Program-made: the position numbers and the translations under genes | Shown here: piece by piece, positions 30,812 to 40,304 of the stretch | Layout of the letters: each line of letters begins with the position of its first letter | Numbering within the stretch: position 1 is the stretch's first letter | Assembly: GCA_002009475.1 (NCBI GenBank) | Contig: AYTS01000209.1 | Location: 1-59,511, forward strand | DNA length: 59,511 nucleotides | Reading direction: 5' to 3' | From: Candidatus Brocadia carolinensis | GTDB lineage: Bacteria; Planctomycetota; Brocadiia; Brocadiales; Brocadiaceae | The notes under the pieces: model-generated | The model's database searches: none | Told to the model about the DNA's origin: nothing | Seen by the model: the letters and a program-made list of their open reading frames with translations, nothing else

Positions 30812-31844
30812 ATGTCTAATTTGAAAGTTGCGGTAATTGGTGTTGGTCATCTGGGGAAGGAGCATGCAAGGGTCTATACAGAATTACCAGGGGTGACGCT
30901 GATCGGGGTTGTTGATATTCAGACTGAACAGGCAGAGAAAATTGCACAGCGATACCACACGAAATGCTTTTCAAATTATAAGGAGATTCTTGACCAGGCA
31001 GAAGCCGTAAGTATCGCAGTTCCCACAAAGGCTCATTACGGAATAGCAAAGGATTGCCTTCAGCACGGAATTCATGTCATGATAGAAAAGCCAATGACGG
31101 GAACGGTACAGGAGGCGCGGGATTTAATCGCTATGAGTAAAGCAAAAGGGGTGGTGCTTCAGGCAGGATATATTGAACGGTTTAATCCTGCAATAGACAC
31201 GATAAAAAAAACTCTCCATCAACCCCAGGTTTATCGAGTGCCATCGGTTAAGTCCGTTTACCTTCCGCTCTGCTGATATCGGGGTGGTGCTTGATCTGAT
31301 GATCCATGATATTGACATTCTTCTGCACGTAACAGGGTCGAAGGTAAAAAAACTTGATGCCGTGGGAGTAAATGTCATTTCTGACAAAGAGGATATTGCA
31401 AACGTCCGTATTCAGTTTCAGAACGGCTGTGTAGCAAATGTTACTGCTAGTCGGGTATCAATTACCTCAATGCGCAAAATGAGATTGTTCTCCGAGGATT
31501 CATATATTTCTATTGATTATCAGAAAAGAGATGCATTAATATATAAAAAATCTCCCAAGCTGACTTTGAAGGCATTAAACATTTCTGAAATGGATGTCTC
31601 GACCATTGCGGATTTGAAAAGTTATGTGTTTGGAGACTTATTAAAAGTGGAGCACATAAAGATGGATGATTGCGAACCACTCAAGAAGGAGCTTGGCTCT
31701 TTTGTAGATTGTGTTGTGGGTCGTAAAGAACCTGTTGTTTCTGGTGAAGAAGGTTTAAAGGCAATTGAGGTGGCAAATGACATTGTATGCGAGATAGAAA
31801 AAAAATCTCAAATTAGTCAACAATACAAAGAGTACGGAGGATAA
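30812..31844 (+). CDS. Gfo/Idh/MocA-family oxidoreductase (one frame break)
   Basis: About 343 residues after removing one A from the A8 run 31204-31211; the junction then reads TIKKLSINPRFIECHRLSPF, typical of the family. The N-terminal Rossmann fold has VAVIGVGHLGKEHARVY and VSIAVPTKAHYGIA, then HVMIEKPM with the conserved Glu-Lys-Pro. The second domain has DIGVVLDLMIHDIDILL. Members oxidise or reduce sugars with NAD(P). Its place right after lpxA suggests a sugar-nucleotide substrate for lipid A or surface glycan, perhaps as in GnnA-type enzymes, but no GnnB-like aminotransferase adjoins it. Confidence 0.85.
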
Positions 31845-31847
31845 AAT

Positions 31848-33095
31848 ATGACATCATTTGATTTTTTGCATATCGACGCTGAGATTCTTGGAGGCAAAAT
31901 CGTAGGAAAGGCTGGCGGAGTACTGGGCAAAATGTTGCAGCCGTATGTAGAGCAGTTTTTTGAGAAGGTTAATTCCCTGAAGGTGATCGCCAAACTGAAT
32001 GGCATGAACGTTTACAACCTTTATAATCCGCCATTTCCCAGCCAGGCAGGCATGAGATTTCTCGAACGAAAGCTGAGAATGATGTTGCATAAGATGGCAT
32101 TTCCTGTTACGGCAAATTTAGCCATTACCCATAAATGCCAGTGTCAGTGTATCCATTGTAGCGCGGATCCGTTTATCGACCCTGCAAAAAGAGAGCTGAC
32201 GGTTGAGGAAATAAAAACCGTGGTTGATGGTGCGCTGGATCTTGGCGCAAGCCTTATTATTTACGTAGGTGGAGAACCCCTCCTCCGTGAGGAGCTTTCC
32301 GATCTCATTCATTATGTGGATAAAACCAAGGCAATCCCCATGATCTTTACCAATGGATTACTCCTTACCGAAGAAAACGTCCGAAAACTCGCTAAGGCAG
32401 GGCTCTTTTCCTTAAATATTTCCATCGATAGCAGTGAGCCTGAATTACACAACGAGTTTAGGGCGGTGCCTGGGTGTTATCAAAAAGCCTTTGAGGGCGC
32501 TGAACGTTGCCGCAAGGCTGGCATTCTGACGGGTATTTCCACCTATGCAACGAGTGAGAGTATTAAGACGGGAAAGGTTGAAAAACTCTTAAAGATTGCC
32601 CAGGAGCAAGGGTTTTCTGAGGTGACGATCTTTGACTGTATTCCGTCGGGGAGGTTCTTGAAGGACGCATCAAAGATATTAACCGCAGAAGACCGGAAAC
32701 AATTGATTGCCCTGACGAAAAAGTATCACGAGATGGACCATCCGATGGGAATAAATTGTATGTCAATTATCAATTCGCCACGGGGTGTGGGTTGTTACGG
32801 AGCGCAGTCTCAATTTTATATGACGGCATACGGTGATATTAATCCCTGTGATTTTAACCCCATTAATTTTGGAAATGTCCGCGAGATGTCCATTCAGGAA
32901 ATATGGAAAAAGATGGTAACACATCCGGACTTTAGCAAGCGATACCCCACCTGCCGTATGCAGAGCAAGGCGTACCGGAAAAAGTATATCGATCCACTTC
33001 CCAAAAATGTGCGATTGCCGGTAAAAATAGAGGATATTGCACCTATCGAGCTTGCTGATCAGGAAATTACCCTTGCCGGGGTAGGATCGTTTTAA
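31848..33095 (+). CDS. radical SAM protein with SPASM-like C-terminus
   Basis: 415 residues. A helical N-terminal extension (residues 1-90, including NPPFPSQAG) precedes the radical SAM core. The core has CQCQCIHC near residues 101-108, read as the CxxxCxxC cluster motif, and GGEPLLREELSDL. The C-terminal part has GVGCYGAQSQFYMTAYGDIN then PCDFNPINFGNV and a later Cys, resembling the auxiliary-cluster (SPASM/twitch) domain of peptide- and cofactor-modifying enzymes such as PqqE and NirJ. It starts 3 bp after the oxidoreductase with GGAGG upstream and is followed by three small genes and the octaheme cytochrome. The substrate is unknown. Confidence 0.85.
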   Translation: MTSFDFLHIDAEILGGKIVGKAGGVLGKMLQPYVEQFFEKVNSLKVIAKLNGMNVYNLYNPPFPSQAGMRFLERKLRMMLHKMAFPVTANLAITHKCQCQCIHCSADPFIDPAKRELTVEEIKTVVDGALDLGASLIIYVGGEPLLREELSDLIHYVDKTKAIPMIFTNGLLLTEENVRKLAKAGLFSLNISIDSSEPELHNEFRAVPGCYQKAFEGAERCRKAGILTGISTYATSESIKTGKVEKLLKIAQEQGFSEVTIFDCIPSGRFLKDASKILTAEDRKQLIALTKKYHEMDHPMGINCMSIINSPRGVGCYGAQSQFYMTAYGDINPCDFNPINFGNVREMSIQEIWKKMVTHPDFSKRYPTCRMQSKAYRKKYIDPLPKNVRLPVKIEDIAPIELADQEITLAGVGSF

Positions 33096-33124
33096 ATGCA
33101 CTTTATCGTCATGGGAGGGAAAAT

Positions 33125-33355
33125 ATGGGCAGCGAAATTCTCATCACAAAAAAAATGAGCACGGGGGAGGTCACAAAGAAATATCCCGCAACAAAAGCAG
33201 TTTTCACAAAATATTTCGGGAAAGGATGTTTTGACTGCCCTTCCTTTGGAACTGAAGATATCAACCTTGCCTGCATGATGCATAGCACAGATGTAGATAA
33301 GTTTGTGAAAGAATTAAACGAAGCAGCACAAAAAGAGGCTGGCAAGACGCCGTAA
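33125..33355 (+). CDS. DUF1858 small protein
   Basis: 76 residues matching the DUF1858 pattern: MSTGEVTKKYPATKAVFTKYF, then GKGCFDCPSFGTEDINLA with a CxxC pair and a C-terminal helix. These small domains often neighbour nitrogen-oxide or hybrid-cluster genes; no biochemical role is established. It starts 29 bp after the radical SAM gene, with GGAGG upstream. Confidence 0.85.
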   Translation: MGSEILITKKMSTGEVTKKYPATKAVFTKYFGKGCFDCPSFGTEDINLACMMHSTDVDKFVKELNEAAQKEAGKTP

Positions 33356-33476
33356 AAGGCCTCAAATCAAAGATACGAGTGACGAAGTTGTTCGGATGAC
33401 AGGGGAAATGGGCCTGTCATGATGAAATAGACTTGGCAATGATACAATTTGTTTGGTAAGGAGGTCAGCGCATACT

Positions 33477-33779
33477 GTGGAACCAATATATCTGGAAGAA
33501 AAAATTACCTTCAACAAAGATCACTTTATTCCAAATATTCTTTACGCCTCACCAAAGGTAAAGATGCCTCTTATTTGTATGGAACCTGGGCAAGAAATTC
33601 CTCCCCATGGCGGACAGAGTGTAGGTATTTTCTACGTAAAAGAAGGGAAAGGGATATTTACCCTCGATAATAAAAAAATTGATATGAAAAAAGATATGGT
33701 TATTGTTGCTCCTGAGGGAGCTTCAAGAGGTATGAAGTGTACAGAAAAAATGGTTGTTTTAGCTATCAGCGTAGGGTAA
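33477..33779 (+). CDS. cupin-domain protein
   Basis: About 100 residues: one small cupin barrel with the metal-site motif PGQEIPPHGGQSVGIFYV and the second motif DMVIVAPEGASRGMKC. GTG 33477 is the likely start, with AAGGAGG 12 bases upstream; a TTG at 33453 lies before the ribosome-binding site and is rejected. The first motif has one clear His; the other expected His is not obvious, so metal binding may be altered. It lies in the cluster leading to the octaheme cytochrome. Confidence 0.78.
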   Translation: MEPIYLEEKITFNKDHFIPNILYASPKVKMPLICMEPGQEIPPHGGQSVGIFYVKEGKGIFTLDNKKIDMKKDMVIVAPEGASRGMKCTEKMVVLAISVG

Positions 33780-33802
33780 ATCATTGAGAAAAGGGGAGAG
33801 AC

Positions 33803-34039
33803 ATGAGTAAGACACCGTCTGTTGTTCTTGATGTAAGAAGTATTGTGCCCAGGGAAAGACATCCAAAAATATTTAACACCTTTGATGGTTTGAAAAAGGG
33901 AGAGATGATGGTTTTGATAAACGACCATGATCCCAAACCTTTAAAGTACCAGCTGGATGCTGAACGAAGCGGGCAATTGGACTGGAAATACGTTGAGCAA
34001 GGCCCTGAAGTTTGGAAGGTAGAAATAACAAAAAAATAA
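33803..34039 (+). CDS. DUF2249 small protein
   Basis: 78 residues of the DUF2249 family (TusA-like fold): LDVRSIVPRERHPKIFNTFDGL, GEMMVLINDHDPKPLKYQLDAE and a C-terminal aromatic strand, DWKYVEQGPEVWKVEI. Members occur near nitrate/nitrite and hemerythrin genes; function is undefined. AGGGGAGAG precedes the ATG; it starts 23 bp after the cupin gene. Confidence 0.85.
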   Translation: MSKTPSVVLDVRSIVPRERHPKIFNTFDGLKKGEMMVLINDHDPKPLKYQLDAERSGQLDWKYVEQGPEVWKVEITKK

Positions 34040-34120
34040 AGAGTCGGTACGGATTATTCTGAAGGTTTTGAATGTACTGATTATTTTAACAAACATAGTT
34101 GAAGAAAAGGAGAAAGGGAT

Positions 34121-35791
34121 ATGAGCAAGGGGGTAAAATTTACAATCTTTATGGGGGTATTTGCTCTGTTTGGCTGTATCCAGCTTGGCTGCGAACAAGC
34201 ATCCGTAAAAAAGGCGGAAGTAGCTACCAAAAAACAAGAGGAGGAAATTTCCACGAAGTCAAAAGAAGAGATAAAGCCCGTGGTTTCTGCTCCTGAAATG
34301 CAAACGGAAGCGAAAGCGTCGCTTCCAGTAAAAACGGAAGAAACTACGTTGCATCCAAAAGACAAGAGGACCATTCAGCAAATTATCTCTGAGATCACGG
34401 GAGAAAAGATGGGCGCTGATAGTTCAGGAGACTTGTATCATGCCGGTTTAACAGCCAGTTATACTGAGCCAGAAGAGGTGCTCCCCGGTGAGGGTAAATT
34501 TGGGAAGCTCTTTGGATTTTTGCCTCTTATGAGGTGGTACGACCCGGATCATTATTATACGCCGAACATGAACGTTTCCGGAGAATTTAAGCATGAAGAG
34601 TGTGTTATGTGTCATACGGTGCAAACACCTGGTATTGTGGCACAATGGAAAAAGAGCAAACACTCATCCACAGAAAAGGGTGTTGTTGGATGCGACAAAT
34701 GTCATGGGAATAATCACCAGCAGCTCTATATGCCTTCATGGAAGCACTGCGGCAAGTGTCACCCTGAACAACAGGCAGGCCACCGTGCCGGCAAAATTGG
34801 TTCACATACGCATGCATTCCATGTAAGCGTAATAGAAGCTCCCTGGCAGATCGCAAAACCGGCTGCAGAGGTAACAGCGTGTGCTACCTGTCATGGTATC
34901 GCTGAAAACCGTTGTGATGGGTGCCATACAAGACATGATTTTTCCGTGGCGGAAGCAAGAAAACCTAACAACTGCGGTATCTGCCACACCGGGCTCGACC
35001 ACTATGAGTATGAAATGTACAAGGAATCATACCATGGAATGATTTATGAATCAGAGCAGCATACCTGGGATTGGACAAAACCCCTGAAACCAGCTAATTA
35101 TAAAACGCCTACCTGTGCATATTGCCACATGAAAGATGGTGAGCATAATGCTCAAAAAGCTTCTACCATAAACAGCCATATGGGCACGTCTCTCGTAGAT
35201 CGTGGGGCGCCGAAATTTAAAGAGGCTCGGCAAAACTGGATTAACACGTGCAAGGGTTGTCATTCGCCCCGATTTGCTGCAGACCAGTTTGAAGCTATGG
35301 ACGAAGCGGTAAAAGTCAGCTTTACCAAGTGGCGTGAGGCCATGAAGATCGTGGTTGATCTTTATAATGAAGGCCTTCTGGACCCCATGCCGAACGATTT
35401 GGCACCTGACTATGCAGGACACTACACCTTTAGCCTCCTTGGCGGCGAGGGCAGGATGTACAATGTCTCTGACATAGAACGTACATCCTTTGAGATGCTG
35501 GTCTACATAACCAACTCCGTATACAAGGCCATGGCACACGGAGCTATGTACGGCGCCACTTATGGGAAAGGTGCCTTCCTGCAGGATCGTTGGCTTATCC
35601 AGATTAAGGGTGAGGCCAGCCGCTTGAGGAGAATCAAGGCGCTGGAGAATAAGGTGGGAATACAACATAAGGCATACGACTTCTGGAAACACGGAGAGTA
35701 TACGGATCTGCTCTTAGGCTGGAAGAGAAAGCCAGGGGATGTAGACAAGTCCAAGTGTATGCATGAGGGAGAAAATTGCCTGGCTGAATAA
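34121..35791 (+). CDS. octaheme hydroxylamine-oxidoreductase-like cytochrome c, tethered
   Basis: 556 residues. Eight CxxCH heme sites: residues 161, 191, 210, 254, 265, 285, 332 and 377. Their spacing and the downstream helical domain match the hydroxylamine oxidoreductase (HAO) family. In anammox bacteria, HAO paralogues oxidise hydroxylamine or hydrazine, or reduce nitrite. The N-terminus is a hydrophobic signal ending LFGC or LGC, likely a lipoprotein, followed by a Lys/Glu-rich linker of about 80 residues. Whether the heme P460 crosslinking tyrosine is present cannot be decided by eye; tyrosines lie in HGAMYGATYG (residues 473-482), so the direction of catalysis is open. A strong terminator follows. 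Confidence 0.9.
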   Translation: MSKGVKFTIFMGVFALFGCIQLGCEQASVKKAEVATKKQEEEISTKSKEEIKPVVSAPEMQTEAKASLPVKTEETTLHPKDKRTIQQIISEITGEKMGADSSGDLYHAGLTASYTEPEEVLPGEGKFGKLFGFLPLMRWYDPDHYYTPNMNVSGEFKHEECVMCHTVQTPGIVAQWKKSKHSSTEKGVVGCDKCHGNNHQQLYMPSWKHCGKCHPEQQAGHRAGKIGSHTHAFHVSVIEAPWQIAKPAAEVTACATCHGIAENRCDGCHTRHDFSVAEARKPNNCGICHTGLDHYEYEMYKESYHGMIYESEQHTWDWTKPLKPANYKTPTCAYCHMKDGEHNAQKASTINSHMGTSLVDRGAPKFKEARQNWINTCKGCHSPRFAADQFEAMDEAVKVSFTKWREAMKIVVDLYNEGLLDPMPNDLAPDYAGHYTFSLLGGEGRMYNVSDIERTSFEMLVYITNSVYKAMAHGAMYGATYGKGAFLQDRWLIQIKGEASRLRRIKALENKVGIQHKAYDFWKHGEYTDLLLGWKRKPGDVDKSKCMHEGENCLAE

Positions 35792-35821
35792 GTTTTCAAA
35801 AGCAGGTTTCTGAAAAAAGAA

Positions 35822-35860
35822 AAAAGGCCTAATCTATTTTTTAGATTAGGCCTTTTCCTT
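35822..35860. terminator. bidirectional rho-independent terminator
   Basis: A 15-bp perfect stem (AAAAGGCCTAATCTA and its complement, 5-base T loop) is flanked by A's on the left and T's on the right. It can end both the cytochrome operon and the convergent gcvT-gcvH transcript. Confidence 0.9.
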
Positions 35861-35990
35861 TTAGATTCAATTTTATAGAAAATTTCCTTTATTTTCGATT
35901 TCAAATATCGCCGGATATTTCGCACATAGTTTAGGGCAAAACGTTTGGTTCCATCTGCAAGATTGAACCAAACAACACGACAGAACTATT

Positions 35991-36392
35991 TCATTGATGC
36001 GCCGACTCGCTGATGGCTTGATACTGAGCAGGATTTAAAAGGGAATCGAATTCATTCGGGTTGGACATCTCGATGTGTAAAAACCATCCCTCGCCGTAAG
36101 GATCTTCGTTTACCAGTTGAGGTTTTTCCTGAATTTTTTGGTTGATTTTGACTACTTTCCCTGATAGGGGAGCAAAAATATCATAAGCAGCCTTCACGGA
36201 TTCCACCACTGCGCAAGCCGCACCTGCCTTCAGCTCTTTTCCTACCGAAGGTAATTCAACAAAGACAATATCCCGAAGCTGTTCTTGCGCATGGGCGGTA
36301 ATACCCATAATTACTGTGGTTTGATTTATTTTCTTTGCCCATTCATGTGTCTTGGTATAAAGGAGTTCGTTTGGTATATTCGTCATATACAT
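35991..36392 (-). CDS. gcvH: glycine cleavage system H protein
   Basis: 133 residues. The lipoylated lysine lies in VVESVKAAYDIFAPLSG; other blocks are YTKTHEWAKK, IMGITAHAQEQLRDIVFVELP and NEDPYGEGWFLHI. It carries the aminomethyl group between the P, T and L proteins. It follows gcvT by 7 bp. gcvP genes are not in the window. Confidence 0.95.
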   Translation of the reverse strand: MYMTNIPNELLYTKTHEWAKKINQTTVIMGITAHAQEQLRDIVFVELPSVGKELKAGAACAVVESVKAAYDIFAPLSGKVVKINQKIQEKPQLVNEDPYGEGWFLHIEMSNPNEFDSLLNPAQYQAISESAHQ

Positions 36393-36399
36393 AATCCTG

Positions 36400-37491
36400 T
36401 CAAATTTTACTTTTATAAAATGGAGTCTTTACCACGCGTGCAAGATAATGAGCGTCCCTGATTTGAATTTGCAATTCTTCCCCCACTTTGGCATAGGAGG
36501 ATTTTATCAGACACAAGCCGACGTTTTTATTCGTGGATGGGCTAAAGGAGCCGCTGGTGACTTTGCCAATGATCTCGTTTCCTTTGAACACAGGGTAACC
36601 ATGTCGGGGGATACCCCGGTCTAACATCTCAAAGCCGGCCAATTTTCTGTCAACCCCTCTCTGTTTCTGTCGTAACAGCGCGTCTTTTCCAAGGAAGTTA
36701 TCCTTGCCGAATTTTACCGTCCAGTCAATTGTTGTTTCAAGGGGGGTTACCGTTTCGTCCATATCATTCCCATAGAGTAAAAGGCCGGCTTCCAGACGCA
36801 GGGTGTCTCTTGCCCCGAGACCGGCGGGTTTCAGGCCACTCCGACAGTTTTTATCCATGAGCAAATTCCAGAGTTTTACCAGGTGTTGTGCATTCACAAA
36901 TATCTCGAAACCATCTTCGCCCGTGTATCCCGTCCTGGAAATGATCATGCGAATGTCGTCCCATACAAAATTACCGAAGTGAAATCTCTTCAGGCAATCT
37001 AATTTTCTGCCGAGGGTATTTTCAAGCATATGCGAGGACAGAGGCCCTTGCAATGCAATGAGAGATAACGCGTCTGTTACATCCATCAATTCCACCCGTG
37101 GATAGATAGCAGCTTGCCTTTGGAACCATGCGAAATCCTTTTCTTTATTAGCGCAATTTACGACCATCATGAAATGGTCTGGCTGCCATTTATAGATAAG
37201 AATGTCGTCAAGGATTCCTCCCTGCTCGTTACAGGCAGGGGAATATTGGACTTGCATATCTTTCAGTTTGCCTGCATCATTGGTGATAATGTGTTGAATA
37301 AACCGCAACGCATTCTCTCCTGCGATCTCGAATCTTCCCATATGGGATATGTCGAAAAGTCCAGCATTTTTTCTTACGCAGTGATGTTCGTTGATGATGG
37401 TATCATAGTAGAGGGGCATGACATAGTCATGGAAAGATACCATTTTTGCATTACCTTTGAGGTGGATATCATAAAGAAGCGTTTTCTTCAT
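36400..37491 (-). CDS. gcvT: glycine cleavage system aminomethyltransferase
   Basis: 363 residues, normal for the T protein, which transfers the methylene carbon to tetrahydrofolate and releases ammonia. Family blocks: HLKGNAKMVSFHDYVMPLYY, GLFDISHMGRFEIAG, SRTGYTGEDGFEIFV, LGARDTLRLEAGLLLYGNDMDE and KVTSGSFSPSTNKNVGLCLI. It lies downstream of a YkgJ-type gene (12 bp) and upstream of gcvH. I searched the upstream bases for a glycine riboswitch and saw none. Confidence 0.95.
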   Translation of the reverse strand: MKKTLLYDIHLKGNAKMVSFHDYVMPLYYDTIINEHHCVRKNAGLFDISHMGRFEIAGENALRFIQHIITNDAGKLKDMQVQYSPACNEQGGILDDILIYKWQPDHFMMVVNCANKEKDFAWFQRQAAIYPRVELMDVTDALSLIALQGPLSSHMLENTLGRKLDCLKRFHFGNFVWDDIRMIISRTGYTGEDGFEIFVNAQHLVKLWNLLMDKNCRSGLKPAGLGARDTLRLEAGLLLYGNDMDETVTPLETTIDWTVKFGKDNFLGKDALLRQKQRGVDRKLAGFEMLDRGIPRHGYPVFKGNEIIGKVTSGSFSPSTNKNVGLCLIKSSYAKVGEELQIQIRDAHYLARVVKTPFYKSKI

Positions 37492-37503
37492 TAAGAGCGG
37501 CCA

Positions 37504-37876
37504 TTATTCGTCATCGTATTTGTAACCACAGGTAGGTTTGAGATGAAAAAAATAATCTCTTTCATTATAAGGATAGAGTGAGCACATGCGTGGTTTCCGA
37601 TCGTACACCTTACAGAGAGAAAGCCCGTTTTCGTCGTATTCAAGATGTTGACATTTAAAAGACGCATGGCAGCACCGTCCGCAGCGCAGACAATTGCCCT
37701 GCCGTTTTTTTTAGTGTAGAATGAATTTCCTTTTTATTGAAAACATAATTCATCCTTCTCCACGCCTGCAACATGATTGCTGAGCAGAATATATCAATTT
37801 TCTGTGTTGCTTGCTGCATCTTTTGTGTAAAGTAATAAATCTTTTTTATTTCAAGCTTATTGATTAATTCGGTCAT
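37504..37876 (-). CDS. YkgJ-family cysteine cluster protein (one frame break)
   Basis: About 123 residues after removing one base from the T8 run 37705-37712. The restored sequence reads KKRQGNCLRCGRCCHASFKCQHL, then LCKVYDRKPRMCSLYP, the CxRCGxCC...C...C pattern of the zinc- or iron-chelating YkgJ family. An N-terminal helical part (residues 1-55) precedes it. The role is unknown. Uncorrected, the protein would stop just before losing every cysteine motif, so the frame correction is well supported. It leads the gcvT-gcvH transcript. Confidence 0.75.
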
Positions 37877-38195
37877 GAATCTTTACCCTTATTAATATTT
37901 TATTAAAGAAAAGCCAAATTTAATATTTATATCTCATAACAAATTTACAGAGCTCAGTCAAGATAATTGCCAACAAAATTCTCCCCCTTACAAAATAATT
38001 CGTATTACTTTGACAAAGAATTTCAAAACAATTTGCATTTGAGTTTAAAATGATCTAAGCTATTTACAAATTTTTTTATAAAAGATATTCCATCTTTTCT
38101 ACGACTCCGGGGAGAAATCGTACGAGGAGAAAGAAATTTTTGATTACCTTGGTTTCTATCGTTAAAGTAACGACACTAGGGGAGGACCGTCAATC
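37877..38195. other. intergenic region between divergent genes
   Basis: About 320 bases, very A/T-rich, between the YkgJ gene and the gene at 38196. It must hold both promoters, but I see no clean hexamer pair, no repeat and no RNA gene. Confidence 0.55.
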
Positions 38196-38693
38196 ATGAT
38201 GCATGTCAGCAATAAGGCATCGAGTTTCCTCAAAATAGGGGCTGTATTGTTCTGTTTCATGTGCCTTTTTTTTGCAACTTACATGGCTTCCCGATACGAG
38301 CATGCAAAGACCGAAACGGAAATTCAAGCGAATAAAGTAAAAGAGTTCGAAAAAAAGTACCAGGAATTATCGATGATACATCAGGAGTTATTACAAACTC
38401 GCACGGTTTTAATCCAGGAAAAGGAACTCCTGGTTCAAGAAATCAATATGCTCCGGGGAAAAAACATCAGGCCAGAAGATTGGATGCATACCAAAGAAAA
38501 GATGCCTCCGGTTAGCGAGGTATCTAAGAGCCAACAACCAATTACTGAGGGAAAAAACATGACTTCCGATGTCAAAGAGGATTTATCAATGGATCAATTA
38601 CCGACTCCCGCCGTTACAGATCCAACCCAGCCTGAAACAAATTCAGCAGGAACGCAAACCGTTCATGCTGTGCCTGCCCAGATTCCCGACTAA
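38196..38693 (+). CDS. membrane-anchored coiled-coil protein, unknown
   Basis: 165 residues. One N-terminal hydrophobic segment (residues about 10-30, SFLKIGAVLFCFMCLFFATY) acts as anchor or signal. A coiled coil (residues about 35-90, KVKEFEKKYQELSMIHQELL) follows, then a Pro/Thr/Ser-rich disordered tail. GGGGAGGA precedes the ATG. No family is recognised. The domain plan resembles small envelope scaffold proteins. It is followed by a dispersed repeat. Confidence 0.65.
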   Translation: MMHVSNKASSFLKIGAVLFCFMCLFFATYMASRYEHAKTETEIQANKVKEFEKKYQELSMIHQELLQTRTVLIQEKELLVQEINMLRGKNIRPEDWMHTKEKMPPVSEVSKSQQPITEGKNMTSDVKEDLSMDQLPTPAVTDPTQPETNSAGTQTVHAVPAQIPD

Positions 38694-38700
38694 AAGAGAT

Positions 38701-38932
38701 CAAAGCGCAACAAAGCCGCAACCAATTCTCCATTAAGAAAGCGGGAGATTGCTTCGGAAAAGACCCTCGCAATGACACAGGCCATGCTTTGATGACATAT
38801 TGTGCTTTGTCATTGCGAGCAAAGCGAAGCAATCTTTCTCCCATAAACACTCTGTAACTCCTGATAAGGGATAAATAGGGTTGTGAAAAAACGTGCCTAA
38901 AAAAACAAGTTTTCACACGGCAATACTATAGA
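38701..38932 (+). repeat. dispersed palindromic repeat, copy C
   Basis: A full-length copy without the extra segment of about 30 bases. The left end has GCAACAAAGCCGCAACCAATT, the core has the GATTGCTTCGG/CGAAGCAATC arms, and the right end has a second, A/T-rich hairpin (AAAAACGTG ... GTTTTCACACGG) ending at ACTATA. Confidence 0.88.
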
Positions 38933-38959
38933 TGCCAAATAAGGTAAGGGGCCACGCGC

Positions 38960-40142
38960 CTATGGGTTTTTTGGCTGTGATCCTTTACTTATCCCCATTA
39001 ATTTTTCATACTGGGCAAACGATTTCCTGGCCTCCTCAGTCATACCCTTCTTTTCATAAAGTGCCCCAAGGGCATTGTGAACATCTATGGTTTCCGGATT
39101 AAGTTCCAATACCATAGAGTATTCATACATGGCGTCATCTAAGGATCCTTTTTGCTCATACACACGGGCAAGTACAAGATGGAGCGTCGAATATTTCGGA
39201 TTGATCTCAATTGCACGTTTCAAAATTTTGATCGCATTGTCTGCCATTTTTTTCTTCGGTATACGCGATACCAAGGCAGATGTATGTCTTAAAATTGTTT
39301 TTGTTTAAAGATAATGCATTCTCCCACAACTCTATTGCCTCACTCGGCTGTTTATTGTAGTATGAGATAATACCCATCTCAAAATAGGTATCAGGCTTTA
39401 AAGCAATATTCATTTCTTCGATGCGCCGCAATTTGTCTTTTATCGTAACTAACTTTTTTAGTGCGTTGACATTCAGCACACGATTTTTGGTTTCGGAAAG
39501 TATCAGGGATGGAATGAGTGCCTTTTTTTCTTTCTGATGAGAGCGTTTGTTCCAGCATTTCTTTCTCTTCCCGAATAAAATCAGTCGCTTCCTTTAGTGA
39601 TGTTTTCAGGTTGAGATTTTTGTCTTCCAGAAGAGCTACCTTCTGTTCCAACGGCGTAATTTTTTGTTCGCAATCACTTTTTACCTGAAGTTCCTTGGAT
39701 GCATATTCCTCCTTCAGTCGGCTTTCAAGTTCCGCAACTTGCTTTGCGTGTGCATCTTTATGAATATGGTCATTCTTATAGGATATGAGTTTTTGTTCAT
39801 ATTCGTTTATCTTGTCATCGTAAATCGATTTTAATACATATTCCGTGGCCAATTTTTTTTTCATACTCATCCACAGCATTCTCATAAATTTTTTTTTTGT
39901 TTGTCTCGGGTAAATTTTAAAGACTTTATTAGTTCTTCTTTCTCTGCAAGAAGGTTGTCGTAGTAAGGTTTTTCCTTAAAAAACCAGTAACAAAAGAGCG
40001 CAACTGCTGAAACGGCGAAGGTTGTGATAAGGATATAAGAAAGTTGTTTGTCTGTTTTGACGAAGGTGTTTTTTGAAGAGACGGAAAGAATCTTTTTGAC
40101 ATCTTTGAGGCGGTTCAATAAGTTTTCGAAGGGCAATTTCAT
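38960..40142 (-). CDS. membrane-anchored coiled-coil TPR protein (four frame breaks)
   Basis: About 392 residues after removing one base from each of four A/T runs (39889-39898, 39853-39861, 39523-39529 and 39247-39253); the corrected length is a whole number of codons. An N-terminal cytosolic stretch and one transmembrane helix (SYILITTFAVSAVALFCYWFF, residues about 34-54) lead into a long coiled coil. C-terminal tetratricopeptide repeats follow (for example MGIISYYNKQPSEAIELWENAL, AIKILKRAIEINPKYSTLHL and ALGALYEKKGMTEEARKSF). It is probably a protein-binding scaffold at a membrane. The function is not known. Confidence 0.68.
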
Positions 40143-40304
40143 AGGGCGATGCTCCTATACCTATTGTGGTTGAGAAATATTTAAATCTCATTTCCAGAGA
40201 TCACGGTGCGGCTACTACCTTTATGCCTTTGTTGAATAAGTCTCCCGATGTTCCGATTTTTTTACCCACTGCATGTCGCTGGTCTTGTGAATCCGTGAGA
40301 ATGG

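Noticed and set aside
33453..33476. TTG at 33453 as the cupin start
   Set aside because: The AAGGAGG ribosome-binding site lies inside that extension, so initiation at GTG 33477 is more likely.
34121..35791. Assigning the cytochrome as hydroxylamine oxidase, hydrazine dehydrogenase or nitrite reductase
   Set aside because: The catalytic-heme crosslink tyrosine could not be placed reliably without an alignment, so only the family is stated.
37492..37876. A glycine riboswitch upstream of gcvT
   Set aside because: The space before gcvT is 12 bp after another coding gene, and no riboswitch-like conserved core was seen further upstream.
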